A stretch of 64,000 bases of DNA from Eucommia ulmoides (taxonomy: Eukaryota > Streptophyta > Magnoliopsida > Garryales > Eucommiaceae), in assembly GCA_016647705.1 (NCBI GenBank), contig CM028328.1, positions 48,912,647 to 48,976,646 on the forward strand, given 5' to 3'. The stretch's first letter is position 1. Each line of letters begins with the position of its first letter. The notes beneath the pieces are model-generated. The model was not told the DNA's origin and did not search any database. It worked only from the letters and a program-made list of their open reading frames with translations. Made by a program: the position numbers and the translations under genes. This document shows positions 10,265 to 22,029 of this stretch, piece after piece.

Positions 10265-13200
10265 GGATGGAAATTCGGGACTCCTATTGGTTGTTCTAGG
10301 CACAAATTAAGATGTAAATTTTGTGGTAGAGATATAAATAGTGGAATAACTAGATTGAAACAATATATTGCGCACAAAAAGGGTCAAGTAGCCTGGTGTC
10401 AAAGTGTCAGTAGAGAGGTTATGGAACTTATGATGAGACATCTTAAAGGTAACATGGAGAAAAAATGGATAAAAGAAACAAAGAGAAGAAGTAATTGAAC
10501 AAATTCGAGCTTCTCAATGCAATGAAGATGATCCTTATGAAATTTTGAGTGATGATGATAACTCGGATGATCCGGAGATGGCTTATGTACAGAAAGAAAG
10601 TCTGAGATTGCGTAGAGAATAATAAAGATGGAGAGATTTAGGAGGGATGCAGACAATCGATATCAGACCGGGGTTAGTAGTGGGGTTAGTGGAAGCACCA
10701 AAAGGGAAGTACTACCACTTGCATTGCTAATATGCTTCGACGATCTTCTATTGCCCGTGAATCAAGTTCAAAAAAAACTTTGATTTATTCGTCCTTGCCT
10801 GAAGCATGGTTAGCCAAGATTAACGTTGATCTACACCGTAGTAAATCCCCTAAACAGAAAAAGCTCTCAACAAGGGTTATGAAGGGGCTGAGAAAACAAT
10901 TAGGTATAGCAGTTTGTCAATTTGTGCTACACACACATGTTTTCCAGCAAACGTTGTTACATCGCCATGGTTTGAGCCAATGTTGGATGTTGTGTAGGAG
11001 GTTGGAAAATGAGTAAAAGTACCTACTCCTTATAATGTGAGAGTAATTTTTATTACACTTATTACAAATTTACAACTTAAAAGTTACAACTTAGAAATTC
11101 AATGTATTTACTTCTTAATTTATTTTTTGTGCTTTTGCCTTCTAGATAGGTGACTGAAGTTCACTTACCGAGAGAATGTGATGAATTGAGAAAATTGATC
11201 GAATCTCATAAACCAAGTTGGGAGGAGAGGGGCCATGCAATCATGTGCGATGGGTGGTCCGGACCTACCCAGAAGCACATTATCAATTTTCTAATTTATA
11301 GCAATCGGGGGACCGCTTTTCATAAATTAGTTGATGCCACCGATGTTGTTAGCAGAACTGTTGAGTATTACTTTGGTATCATGGACAAGGTAGTGGATAA
11401 AGTGGGCGAAAAATATGTTGTCCAAATTGTAACCAATAATAAGGCCGCAATGAAGGCGGTGAGAGAAAAACTTGTGTTGAAAAGACCGAATTTATATTGA
11501 ATAACTCATGCAAGAACATTGCATTGATTTGATATTGCATGATATTGGAGAGAAAACAAATGTGTAGAAGGTCATGGATGAAATGAAGAAGAATCTCGTG
11601 CTTCATTTATAACTCTACTTGGGTTGTTGATTATATGAAGTGATTCACCGAAGGAAAATAGTTGCTACGCCATTCAATCACACGCTTTGCCACTAATTTT
11701 AATATGCTGGAAAGTATTGTAAGACATAAGAATGCCTTACAAGATATGTTTAATTGTGATGAGTAGAAGAGCACAAGATGGATGAATAAGAAGCATGGGA
11801 AAAAAGTAACAAAAAAATGTGAACGGCAAAATTATTTGGAAAAAAACAATTCAAAGATTATAAAAGTTCAAGAACCATTAGTGAAGGTGCTTAGGCTTAT
11901 TGATGGAGATAAGAAGCCTATGGTGAGATTTATCTTTGAAGCTATGGATATAGCGAAAATGTCCATTCAACAAAATTGTCATTACTATAGAGAATATTGG
12001 AATGTAATTGACAAAAGATAGAAATTCCAATTACACCACGATTTGCACATTGATGGTAAGCAATTGACTGATTGCTAATTCAAATTTTAAATACTCTTGT
12101 TAGAATTAAAGTACTTTAACATTATGTGCTTTTTGTTTTCAATTCATGTAGGTTATTTTTTTTAATCCTCAATATCAATACAGTGGTAAGCGTTCTGACC
12201 ATAGAGAGGTAATGGTTAGAGTTAAAAATAATAATTCAAAGATAGGATCTGAGAATTATAAAAAAATTCAAGTTATTAATCAAGTGAGTTCGTTGTTTTA
12301 ACTAGAAACTAACAAGTTACCGAGTTTTCTATGTTTTGTTTGTGTGATTTTGATATGTTACTTTCTAAGTACTGATAACATTGTTCTATGACAAGCAAGA
12401 TTTTTTCGGGGTTGTATTGGCTCAATGAGTAGTTACACATACGAATCCAGATAATATAATGAACAATTAACTATTAATGTAAGAATCTCAATCTTCATAA
12501 CGTTTTAATTCATATTGTTCCTACAACCGAACCGTGGATCCACTATGGCGCATATTCCCCTGAACTTCAAGAGATTGCAATTAAAGTGTTGAGCCAAACA
12601 ACATCGTCTTCTAATTGCAAGCGTAATTTTAGCAAAGTTAGTTTGATACATACAAAGACAAGAAATCGTCTGAAGTATCAAAAACTAAATAAGCTTGTTT
12701 ACGTGGCTTATAATATGAGGTTGAAAATCAGACATGATACAAGAAGAAGCCAACGTGATATTGAAGACAACTTTAACCCTATCAACTTGGACTTTATATT
12801 TGAGGAAGATGTTCCACTATCTCTATGGCTTCAAGGGAGAATAATCATTGTTAGATGATCAGTACATCTTTGATTGATTAGACGTAAGCTATAATGAGGC
12901 CGCTACTACTAGTGGCTAAGCACCTCGACGTCATCGGAATAATAGTTCATTTGGAGATCAAAATGATACTGATAGTGGTCATGATTTTAGCCCACCTAAA
13001 GGAGGGTCTAGTAGTGATGATGGTGAAGATGGATGAGACATTGACGATCGCTATATCGTGGAGAGGTAGGAATGGTTGGATTTGCAGGCGTTGTCAAAGT
13101 TGGGGATATTAGAAAGTCAAAAAGACATTATATCTCTAGTGGTACGATTGGATCATCATAAGACATTCAAACCCACAATCCTCAAATTTTGAAGAACATG

Positions 13201-13645
13201 ATGACATGGCAAACCGCTTTAGTATGCTTAGAGTTGGAGGATATGGATATAGATAACAAAGGGATAATTATCATTGGTGGCCTCAACCACAACCATATCC
13301 TTACCCTTATTATCCCCCCTCGAAATATATTTCGGCGTCACATTATGTGGGTATGGGTCCTTTAGAATACCAACAACCTCCTACTACTGGATACTCATAT
13401 CCACCACCACCTTTTACCAATACAGTGTCCCACCCCCATATCAAAAGAGCTCAGGTTCGACTTTCAGTTACTACAAAGAAAGAGCAAAATCTAACGATAT
13501 CGGTGGTAGTAGCACTAGCAACACCATTTATGGTCATTGCACCTTACACTACTTTGGTGGTTATGGTGCTGCAAAACAAAATCAGAGTGGTGATCATGTT
13601 AATCCTGACTATAAAGAGCATGTGAACAATTTGTTTGGGTGCTGA
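10265..13645 (+). pseudogene. hAT transposase (BED finger, DUF659-like core, dimerisation end), decayed
   Basis: Decayed transposase of the surrounding hAT element. 10,265-10,500 reads GWKFGTP, then CKFCGRD with a downstream H and C (YIAHKKG, WCQ): a BED zinc finger used to bind element ends. 10,732-11,016 is a Ser/Lys-rich stretch and the start of the core. 11,150-11,500 reads HAIMCDGWSGP and FHKLVDATDVV, the DUF659 block of plant hAT transposases, with the first catalytic Asp region. 11,650-12,020 continues the core with frame breaks, and 12,560-12,760 reads SSNCKRNFSKVSLIHTKTRN followed by RLKYQKLNKLVYVAYN, the conserved C-terminal dimerisation region. The end (13,200-13,640) is Tyr/Pro/Gly-rich. 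Many stops and frameshifts rule out activity. Confidence 0.85.
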
Positions 13646-14020
13646 TAATTTGATATGAGTGTATTGTTTTTGTAATATGAGTATTACAATTGATAATATG
13701 ATGTACAAGTACAATTTATTCTTTTATTATGTTTGTGTGATACATTTTTATTAAAAGTTATGTGCATTATCTTATTCTTTTAAGATTGTTTTGTCTTTTT
13801 GTAGTGTCTTCATTGTGCCATAATTTCTATTAGAATGTGGTTATTAAGGGTTAAATGAATAAAACAATTATTATTATTGAGTTTTTAAAGATGTTCAGAT
13901 GATTTAAAAAAATTCACGACCGTTACGATAGATTTCAGTTACGGCCAGGCCGATACTCCAGATACTATTACACCACGACTAATATCATTACTAACCTGAT
14001 ATCGCGATTTAAAAACCTTG

Positions 14021-14530
14021 GAAAAGACACACAAAATATGATTTGAAGAGAGGAGCTACGAACAAATATATATATATATATATATAATGTTGCACTTTAT
14101 AATATGGTCCGGTTGCAATATCGTATGTTATTTGTTCTTTGGGATATAAAAATATATGTAGTTCTTTAATATCCTGAAATTTTACTCATCATATCAGAGT
14201 TTTCTAAGTACTATTACTTTAATTTGATAAATTAAGTTGGATGATAAATTTGTTGGGTAATGACTTTTTTTCTATGTTCCTTTTCATGATTTGCCAACAA
14301 TTGATTTCTGTAATTTGTAGGTAATGGACTTTTGATCTTGGTTCTTTGTAAGAAGCACAAGTGTGTAAAATTTAGGACTCGGCTAAAAGGAGTATGTGTT
14401 TCTAAAATACTTTTCATACTTTACACTTTTAATGTGAATTCAAAAGTTTAGTTGTAAATTGAGTAATGTGTTTTCATTTCTTACTAATTTTTTGAAATTA
14501 AATTCCTGTTGTTTATGGTCATTTGTGAAA
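14021..14530. other. Inner flank of the hAT element, absent from the right arm
   Basis: About 500 bp between the hAT right end and the place where arm homology resumes (near 14,540) has no counterpart at 59,786-60,300, where an LTR fragment sits instead. It contains an (AT)n run (14,068-14,086) and no convincing gene. Confidence 0.6.
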
Positions 14531-14539
14531 TGTGAATTC

Positions 14540-14634
14540 TTTCTATTTTTGCAACTTGATGAAAAGATGAAAAAGAAATATCGTTAATGTATGATTTTTT
14601 ATTATGTATGTTATTTTCTTTCATTTTTAGTGTT

Positions 14635-14680
<46 letters not shown>

Positions 14681-17523
14681 CTAAAGAAATTGAAATATAT
14701 TATTTCAACAAGTTGTTTATTACAACTAGAATATTTGATTTAACATTTAAATTTCTAATTATTTATATTTTACTGATGATTATTAAATTTGTTCAATTAG
14801 TATTTTCTTGAATGAGTGCAATTAGTATAATCTTTCAACTTGATTTTATAGTTCATAGTAATTTTTTTGTGCTTCATAATTTGATCAATTGTGTTTTATG
14901 ATTTGTTCATTTCAAGGTCGGCAAATAAATTTGGTATTTTATATTTTTTGGGTATTATTTTCAATAACTTTTTGATACTGAAAATTAAAATGAATAGATG
15001 TGTTGTTTGCTCACGATAAAAAAAAATAAAAAATTGATTCAATGATATTATTTTAAACAATTAATGCAATCAGTAATTCTTTAGTTTTTTTGGGGGTTTT
15101 TTTTTTGGTTATTTTGTATCATATTTTAGTGAATTTGCATTAATTATTCAAGAATTTGTAAATATGTTTTCTTTTTATTTTCATATTGTTGATGAATCAT
15201 TGAATATTCTTTTTTCACTTAGATAATTTTTAAGTGTTCTACGATTGTTTAATTTTTTCTTTTTTATATGGCCAATTTGATGTTTTATTTGAGGGTTTTC
15301 TTATTGCATAACATCAATAATCTTTTGGACATTGAACCTTTGATTGTGCTTGTGTTTTTGCTACTTCTCATATCTAGAATTCGAGGAGGCGATCATTACT
15401 AATCGGAAAAATTCATTTTCCAATATAAATCCCCGAGTTTATAAAATGGACGTAATTTTAACTTTATTATATTTTTATAAATTAGTTATCTTTTTTATTT
15501 TATGTTTGGGTTGCACTTCAAATCTGTGTCTTTAAACACGGGTAACTACGAGTATATGTATAAGTTCCAAAGTAATGCATTTCGTCCTCCCATAAACTTT
15601 AATTTTTGTTCTTGTATATCTTATTTCCTTTTTAAAAGATATAAAATTTAAATATCTAAAAATATTAATCCTAGATATTCATGATTTTCGTTTTACTATG
15701 TTTTTAAACATTATATAAATCATATTCCATTTTAGTCGTATGAACCCTAAAAATCAACTTGGTAGTACTCTTTATTAATATATAAAATAATTTACTAGTG
15801 AAATACAATAGACAACAACCAATCTTATGCGAGTTCTCTTACTTGATGTATGTATATTGAAACTAGCATATACCTTGTGCGCAAATCACAAATTTCAATT
15901 AACCCAAAATTTATTTTACTTTTATTCCAACTCAATGTTGTTCATAATGAATTACATAACTAACAATAATAAAATAAAATAAAAAAGACAAAACTATACT
16001 AATAAAATAACCACATCAACATCTAAATTTTTCGAGAGTTTATCTAAATTAATTTCATAGGCAAAGGATCTCCGCATGATCAAAGTGGAACCTACCGTTA
16101 TCAATCATAAAGAGTAATTTAATTACTATGATATCATAACCACGTCAGTTCAATTCTTAAAAAAATAGAAATAAAATCAATATCCAATTTATGTTTACAA
16201 AACAGACTAACTTTTATCAAATTTATAAAACTCATTCTTTTCTTTCAGCCAATTACAATTACGGAATTAGTCCTAATAAATTTATTAGATTCATTTAGTA
16301 ATTCATTATATAATTCATTATTTTTTGCTATAAGTAGAAAACAAAGTGGAAATTAGAAACAAAAACAAAAAATATTTTAGAAATAAAAATTAGAAACAAA
16401 AATAAAAATCTAAGCAGAAATAAAAAATAAAAACAAATATTAAATACGGGTTAAAATATTTCCTCACTATTTATTCCATGTCTCTATGTTTCTCTCTCAA
16501 TCCTTTTCATTTCATTGAAAGTTCTCTTTCTTTTTCCATCTCTAAGTATAAGAGCCTCCTCTATTAAAACATGCATTTCCTATCTCTCTCAAACCCTAGC
16601 TAGCCGCTCCTATCTGAAACCTTGGAACACCTTATCACAAGCCTTTATCAACACGACCATAAGCTACCATGGAACAATCCTCTTTCGAATCACTATTTGA
16701 TTTGTTAAAATTTAAAATTATTTTCTCCAAAATTGAGAATTTTACACTCCATGTCTATTTTTATTTTTTATTTTTTTATTAGTCTTTTTTATTTTGATGA
16801 AGTACTCGCTTATTTTGTGTATTTTGTTCTTCACTAAACGTCTATAGCAGGATTATGGAGCAACAAGTGATTAAAAAGTTGAATGATATCAAAATAAATT
16901 TTAAAGATATGTTTAGGTTGGATTTCGAAGTCAAGCTTCATTCTGCCATTTCCAATACTGAATTTGAAATTCTTTATTAGAGCGATTTGTTATAACGATG
17001 AAATATTACATAGAATTATTTAAATTAGAATCCGTTCTTTCAGTTCATGCATTTCAGTTAGCATAGATCGACAACAAAGCAAGGCACATAAGAGATGCCA
17101 ATTAAGTCATTCTCAAAGTACAATTTGGCAGAAAGTTCTCAAACTCCACAAGAAAATCTTGGAAAACATTTTATTCGTATGTAAAGATCTGCCTAAAAAA
17201 GCAATAATACTAATTGAAAAACATTCCTAAAATGCCAATTATTTTTCTTACATAGAACTTTACAAGCTCCATTTCTCCTAATTGTACTCACATGAAAGTT
17301 TAAGTGCACAAATTAGTGAGAATCATAGGGATCACACCAATTGTTAAAAATTAAGAGAGAGAGAGAGAGACAGTAAAGCAAAAGCAAAGGCCAGACCTAA
17401 TACCATAATCAAAAGGCTCAAGAACTCATTAAACACTCGTGCATTTTGAACTGAGTATCAATAAAAAAGCTGTTGGCCAATTCAGTAGTGAAAGATAGAG
17501 ACAAAAATGAGATAGAAACATAC
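14540..17523 (-). other. Presumed first intron of the left MADS gene
   Basis: AT-rich non-coding sequence downstream of the minus-strand MADS exon, matching 56,788-59,785 in reverse. No I-, K- or C-region exon of a MADS protein is recognisable. A stretch rich in AAACCCTAGC near 16,595 and long T/A tracts are seen. First introns of SOC1-like genes are often several kb long, so an intron reading fits, but the gene could also be truncated. Confidence 0.5.
14636..14679. repeat. (TA)22 microsatellite
   Basis: An uninterrupted TA run of about 44 bp lies inside what would be the first intron of the left MADS gene. It is not preserved at the same length in the right arm. Confidence 0.95.
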
Positions 17524-17705
17524 TCGGAACTTGAGTACTCATAGAGCCTTCCATTTTGAGAGAAAATGACCAAACCAACTTCAGCTTCACAAAGAACTGA
17601 GAGCTCATAAGCTTTCTTCAACAAACCAGTTCTGCGCTTTGAGAACGTCACCTGTCTGCTTGTTGAATTCTCAATCCTCTTTATCTGAATCTTCCCTCTA
17701 ACCAT
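17524..17705 (-). CDS. SOC1/TM3-like MADS-box protein, first coding exon (left copy)
   Basis: The exon encodes a complete type II MADS DNA-binding domain of 60 residues plus two bases: it opens [19 protein letters not shown], continues [19 protein letters not shown] and ends RLYEYSSSE, followed by a GTACGT splice donor. The start MVRGK and the exon length (182 nt) fit SOC1/AGL42-type (TM3 clade) MIKC genes, which are transcription factors acting in flowering and development and bind CArG boxes as dimers. A 5'UTR intron (17,709-17,889) ends three bases before the ATG, as in that clade. Residue 26 is Thr here but Asn in the right copy; Asn is the usual residue in type II MADS proteins. No later exon is found in the window, so the entry is partial. 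Reading past the donor gives 35 more codons that look like intron. Confidence 0.85.
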
Positions 17706-17708
17706 TTC

Positions 17709-17889
17709 CTACCAACACAAAAACAAAAAGGAATTAATTTGAGTTTTCCAGGTTAACTTGGTGCCCGTTTGTTGCAGGATTTGATATACAAATTGATATT
17801 TGGAGTTTTAAAGATGGCAGTTTGAGATCGATCTTGGAACACTTTCCATGAAAAATGGCAAAAGGAAGAACAAGGAATTAAGTACTCAC
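17709..17889 (-). other. 5'UTR intron of the left MADS gene
   Basis: A GTGAGT donor (complement of 17,884-17,889) and a TTGGTAG acceptor (complement ending 17,709) enclose 181 nt, with the ATG three bases downstream of the acceptor. The right copy has the same intron with the same length at 56,422-56,602. Leader introns are common in SOC1-like genes. Confidence 0.75.
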
Positions 17890-18334
17890 CAATTATATGT
17901 GGCTGCAAATCCCAGAAAAATGGTGCTTCAGCTAAGAAGGAAGAACAAATAGATAAAATCTTTCCAGGAGAAAGCAAAAACAAGAACAATTTATACGCGC
18001 GCACACAAAAAAATAAAAATAAAAAAATAAAAAAGGAAAACCCAATATTTTGAATCCAATAGTATGAACCCAGAAAGAAACCCTAAGAAACCTCTTTGTT
18101 GCTCAAACCCTAGTTAGACCCTGGCACTGGCAGTGACACAACACCACAGAATACCCTATATATAATATATAGCACTGAAAAGGACTTTCTAAAAATAGGA
18201 AAAAAAAATCAAGAACTCATAATAAGCTCAGTAACCCAAGAAATTAGTTTCACAGATGAAGAAATAAAATTTCACATAAGAAATTATGCAAAAAAAAAAA
18301 AAAATCATTGATTTTCAGGTCGAAGACAGACCAG

Positions 18335-18372
<38 letters not shown>

Positions 18373-18846
18373 TTTCGGACCACAGATACAGAACCCACTA
18401 GTTTCGTGATTCATCAATAATTATCCATCTTTATTCTCTATGCCTTTCTCTTTCGGGCGTTCTTAACCCACGAAATGGAAATAAAAACAAGAAAAGGTGA
18501 AAAAGGAAAAACGTTTCCAGATTCATTGTTCGAATTGAGTAAAAAAGCCTCAAAATGGAAATTAAATAAGAACTAAAATAAGAAATTAAAAGCAAGATCA
18601 TTGAGATGATAAAGCAGATTACAGAAATAGAAATGTTTTTCCTTCATCCAATATTGAAAAAGATTAAAAAGTACTCAAAAATGGAAATTAAATAATAAAA
18701 CTCAAAAGTACTGGAAATGGGTGGTAAGAAACAGTGATGTGAAAAAGGCAACATCATCGTACGATGACGTGAGTGATGGACCAATCGATGACTGACAACG
18801 CATGAGGTTGTAATAGATATCAGTCCGACCAATTGGAACGGAGAGC
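17890..18846 (-). promoter_or_regulatory. Leader and promoter region of the left MADS gene
   Basis: This region is conserved with 55,555-56,421. It holds a (CT)n run at 18,338-18,370, an upstream leader with AGCACCATTTTTC text near 17,920, and the palindrome TCATCGTACGATGA at 18,754-18,767 next to TGACGTGAG. Compared with the right copy, the G-box-containing stretch upstream of about 18,846 is missing, replaced by a 226-bp foreign segment. No TATA box could be assigned with confidence. Confidence 0.55.
18754..18767. promoter_or_regulatory. Palindrome TCATCGTACGATGA overlapping TGACGTGAG (left copy)
   Basis: A perfect 14-bp palindrome about 1.05 kb upstream of the MADS ATG, overlapping a TGACGT core of the kind bound by bZIP factors. 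It is retained base for base in the right copy (55,643-55,656). A regulatory role is inferred from conservation and motif resemblance only. Confidence 0.5.
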
Positions 18847-19072
18847 ATTATTTATTAATTTTTATTTTTTTTATCATAATGTCTTTGTATGCCCACATGT
18901 TCCCGACTCATGCACCCTACGAATGGATGAGATTGAAATTTCACACCCGAAAATATGTGAACAGAGACTGGATCCCCAACCACGAATGTAAGAAGTTGTT
19001 GGCATTTCCACAGAGCCAACAACGAAATCATACACACGCACCCGAGGGAATTCGACCATCATATCAACTGTT
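18847..19072. other. 226-bp left-arm-specific insertion in the MADS upstream region
   Basis: Between GAGAGC (18,841-18,846) and GGCTCTCGCC (from 19,073) the left arm holds about 226 bp. The right arm has only ten bases here, TTCGTCACGT, part of a G-box context. The insert carries an A/T-rich run at its left edge (poly-A when read on minus) and an otherwise normal-composition body with open frames on both strands that I do not recognise. It could be a retroposed fragment; the ends do not give a clean target duplication. Confidence 0.6.
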
Positions 19073-19989
19073 GGCTCTCGCCTTGTTTGACAAGTACTTT
19101 CTTGTTCTCTTAATCCACTATGTAAGTTTGTTTATTTAATAAAGATGGTTGGTTTAATTAATATTTTTTCTTTTTACACTTTGCACCCATAACGTTTCAT
19201 AGAAATCCCACGTTAGTCTCTATTTTTTTAATTTGAACAGTGCAAAGCCTGAAATATTATCAAATTAGTTCTTCCGTTATTTGTTGTGACGAATTAATCC
19301 ATGTGGGTGATTCTATATTTGACACATAACTGATTTTCATTATAAAAAATAATAGAATGACTGACTTAATACTATCTGAATACTTCAAGATTTAATGTGT
19401 TTAAATTGAAGGTATAGGGTCAAAGTAGACTTTTCCCAAAACTTTTAAGGGTACAAATTGCAAAAACCTCTTAATATTTTATCCCATTTATAAAGTTTTA
19501 TGTCACTTACTCCCTCCAATTTATTATATTATACACATAGGCCTAGTCTAATTATCAATTAAGTTGAAAAGGTACCAACTCATGTTAAAATTAAATTGAC
19601 AAAATTACCCCTCTTCGCAATTTTTTTAATTTTTATATTGAATTTATATCGATTTTAAAAAAAGAAAAAAGAAAAAAAGAAATAGAACGAGGGGGGCAAA
19701 GGGAAGCTAATATAGGATGGAATTGTTTGGAGTCATGGAAAGCACTTTGATTACCTTGAAGAGATCAGTATACACAAGTAGTTGAATCAAACTTGGTGAG
19801 GTTGATTCACAGTAGCAATTCTATACACAAGTTGTTGAATCAAACTTGGTGAGGTTGATTCACAGCAGCAATTCTATACATCAAGATTGGCCCTATGTAT
19901 TTGGGTGTCCAAAGAAAAATATTAAATTGATGTCATTTTTTTGTGAAAAAAAAAATAAATAAATAAGGTGGTTTTGTCCTATCAGGTCA

Positions 19990-21960
19990 CCAACCGATAG
20001 TAGGTAAGTTACAAGTTTTACCTCAAAAGCTACAAGTTTGTCTACATACTTGTAACGTTAATGGAACGGATATGTAACTTGCAAAACCACCTAGCTACAA
20101 GTTTATTCCATAAAAATCACAAGTTGTTTGAACTTGTAACGTTTATGAAAGAAACTTGTAATTTTGAAAAACCACCTAGATCAATATTTCTTTCTCCTAC
20201 TTACAAGTTCCTTCCATAAAAATTGCAAATTCTTAGACAAGCTTGTAACATTTATAAAATAAGCTTATAAATTTGCAAAACCACCTAATTTAGTTATAAC
20301 TTGCTTCCATAAAAGTTACAATTAACTAGAAAAATATGTAACTTTTATGGAACGGACTTATAATTCTACAAAATCACCTAACTCACTATTTTCATCTCCT
20401 AATTATGAGTTTCTTCTACAAATGTTACAAGTTCCTACACAAACTTGTAACATTTATGAAACAGACTTGTAACTTTGCAAAATCACCTAACTCACAATTT
20501 CTCTCTCCGAGTTATGAATGTCTTCCATAAAAATTACAAGTTACTAGAAAAATTAGTAACTTTTATAGAACGAACTCATAACTTTCCAAAACCACCTAAC
20601 TCACAATTTCTCTCATCGAGTTTCGAGTTTCTTTCATAAAAATTACGAGTTTCTAGATAAACTTGTAACTCTTATGAAATGGACTTGTAACTTTGTAAAA
20701 TCACCTAACTCACCATTTTTCTCTCATAGTTACGAGTTACTTCCATAAAAATTACAAGTTCCTAGACAAACTTGTAACTTTCATGAAACGGACTTTTGAT
20801 TTGGTAAAATCACCTAACTCACCAATTCTTTCTCTCAGTTACGAGTTGTTTCCAAAAAAGTTACAAATTCCTATACAAACTTGTAACTTTCATGAAACGA
20901 ACTTGTAATTTTGCAAAACCACCTAACTCACCATTTCTCTTTTCTAGTTATGATTTTTTCCATAAAACTTATAAGTTACGAGAAAAAATAGCAACTTTTA
21001 TGGAACGAACTTGTAATTTTATAAAACCACCTAACTCATAATTTCTCTCTCCTAATTATGAGTTTCTTCGATAAAAGTTACAACTTTCTAAACAAACTTA
21101 TAACTTTCATGGAACGGACTTTATAACTTTGTAAAACCACCTAGCTCATCATTTTTCTCTCATACTTATGAGTTGCTTTCATAAAAGTTATAAGTTCCTA
21201 TACAAACTTGTAACTTTCATGGAACGGACTTGTAATTTTGTAAAACTACCTAACTCACCATTTTTTTGTCCTAGTTACAAGTTACTTTCATAAAAGTTAC
21301 AAGTTCCCAGACAACCTTATAACTTTCATGGAACGAACTTCTAATTTTGTAAAATCACATAACTCATCATTTCTCTCTCCTAGTTGCTTCCATAAAAATT
21401 ATAAGTTCCAATACAAACTTATAACTTTCATGGAACGGACTTATAACTTTACAAAATTACCTAATTCATCATTTCTCTCTCCTAGTTATAAATTTCTTCC
21501 ACAAAAGTTACAAGTAACTAGAAAAAACAGTAACTTTTATGAAACAAACTTGTAACTTTACAAAACCACATATCTCACCATTTATCTCTCTTAATTACGA
21601 GTTTCTTCCATAAAAATTACAAGTTCCTAGACAAACTTGTAATTTTCATGGAACTGACTTGTAACTTTGCAAAACCACCTAGTTCACTATTTCTTTTTTC
21701 TAGTTACGAGTTCGTTCCATAAATGTTATAAGTTTCAAGACAAACCTGTAACTTTATAAAACCACATATCTCACCATTTATCTCTCTTAATTACGAGTTT
21801 CTTCCATAAAAATTACAAGTTCCTAGACAAACTTGTAATTTTCATGGAACTGACTTGTAACTTTGCAAAACCACCTATTTCACTATTTCTTTTTTCTAGT
21901 TACGAGTTCGTTCCATAAATGTTATAAGTTTCAAGACAAACTTGTAACTTTTATGGAACA
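19990..21960 (+). repeat. Tandem array of hairpin-forming units, about 105-108 bp (array 1)
   Basis: About 18 units occur in one orientation. The landmark CACCTAACTCACC-like text recurs near 20,085, 20,173, 20,279, 20,376, 20,481, 20,595, 20,700, 20,805, 20,920, 21,025, 21,135, 21,245, 21,353, 21,458, 21,565, 21,672, 21,760 and 21,870. Each unit contains an inverted repeat of the form TTACAAGTT-CCTAGAC-AAACTTGTAA and can fold on itself. The last part contains a two-unit higher-order duplication of about 196 bp (21,553-21,748 and 21,749-21,945) with few differences. Frames such as 21,328-21,555 are chance readings of the repeat. Array 2 (38,540-43,200) is the same repeat. Confidence 0.93.
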
Positions 21961-22029
21961 AATTTTCAAATTGTGAACTTTCATGTTAATTATCACATAT
22001 TTAGAAGTATTAGCAACTAATTTGTGAAA

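Larger units (their letters stand above)
1356..14020 (+). mobile_element. hAT-type DNA transposon, nested-inserted and dead
   Basis: The ends are short inverted repeats: the left end starts CAAGGTTCTAAGTA and the right end, read in reverse complement, starts CAAGGTTTTTAAAT. They are flanked by an 8-bp target duplication, AAAAAGAC at 1,348-1,355 and GAAAAGAC at 14,021-14,028 (7 of 8 match), which is the hAT hallmark length. The interior encodes a decayed transposase with BED finger, DUF659-like core and C-terminal dimerisation region (10,265-12,860). Removing the nested copia element (1,442-9,399) leaves about 4.7 kb, a normal size for an autonomous hAT element. Subterminal sequence is rich in GGCCGATA and CGTTACGG motifs at both ends. 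The right arm keeps its outer part only. Confidence 0.82.
1..19933 (-). repeat. Left arm of a large inverted duplication
   Basis: Read on the minus strand, this arm matches 54,781-61,640 read forward. Matching stretches include 19,750-19,933 with 54,781-54,960, the MADS exon and its promoter (17,400-18,840 with 55,560-56,900), 14,540-16,700 with 57,540-59,785, 9,408-9,900 plus 1,356-1,441 with 60,300-60,914, and 1-655 with 61,090-61,640. The arm is much longer than its partner because it contains the interior of a hAT element, a copia element and two solo LTRs that the partner lacks. The outer end is cut by the window edge. Inside it, 19,770-19,880 holds a tandem duplication of about 55 bp that is single in the right arm. 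Confidence 0.9.

Noticed and set aside
17418..17523. Extension of the left MADS frame past the GTACGT donor
   Set aside because: The extra 35 codons follow a good splice donor at the usual exon end and do not resemble the I region; they read into intron.
17753..18004. Open frame over the left MADS leader intron, also seen at 56,295-56,558
   Set aside because: It spans the predicted leader exon and 5'UTR intron; conservation between arms is explained by recent duplication.
18644..19139. Overlapping open frames upstream of the left MADS gene
   Set aside because: They do not resemble known proteins and partly lie in an arm-specific insertion; support for coding is lacking.
21328..21555. Repetitive plus-strand frame in array 1
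   Set aside because: It is translation of the satellite repeat; the same peptide words recur in array 2.
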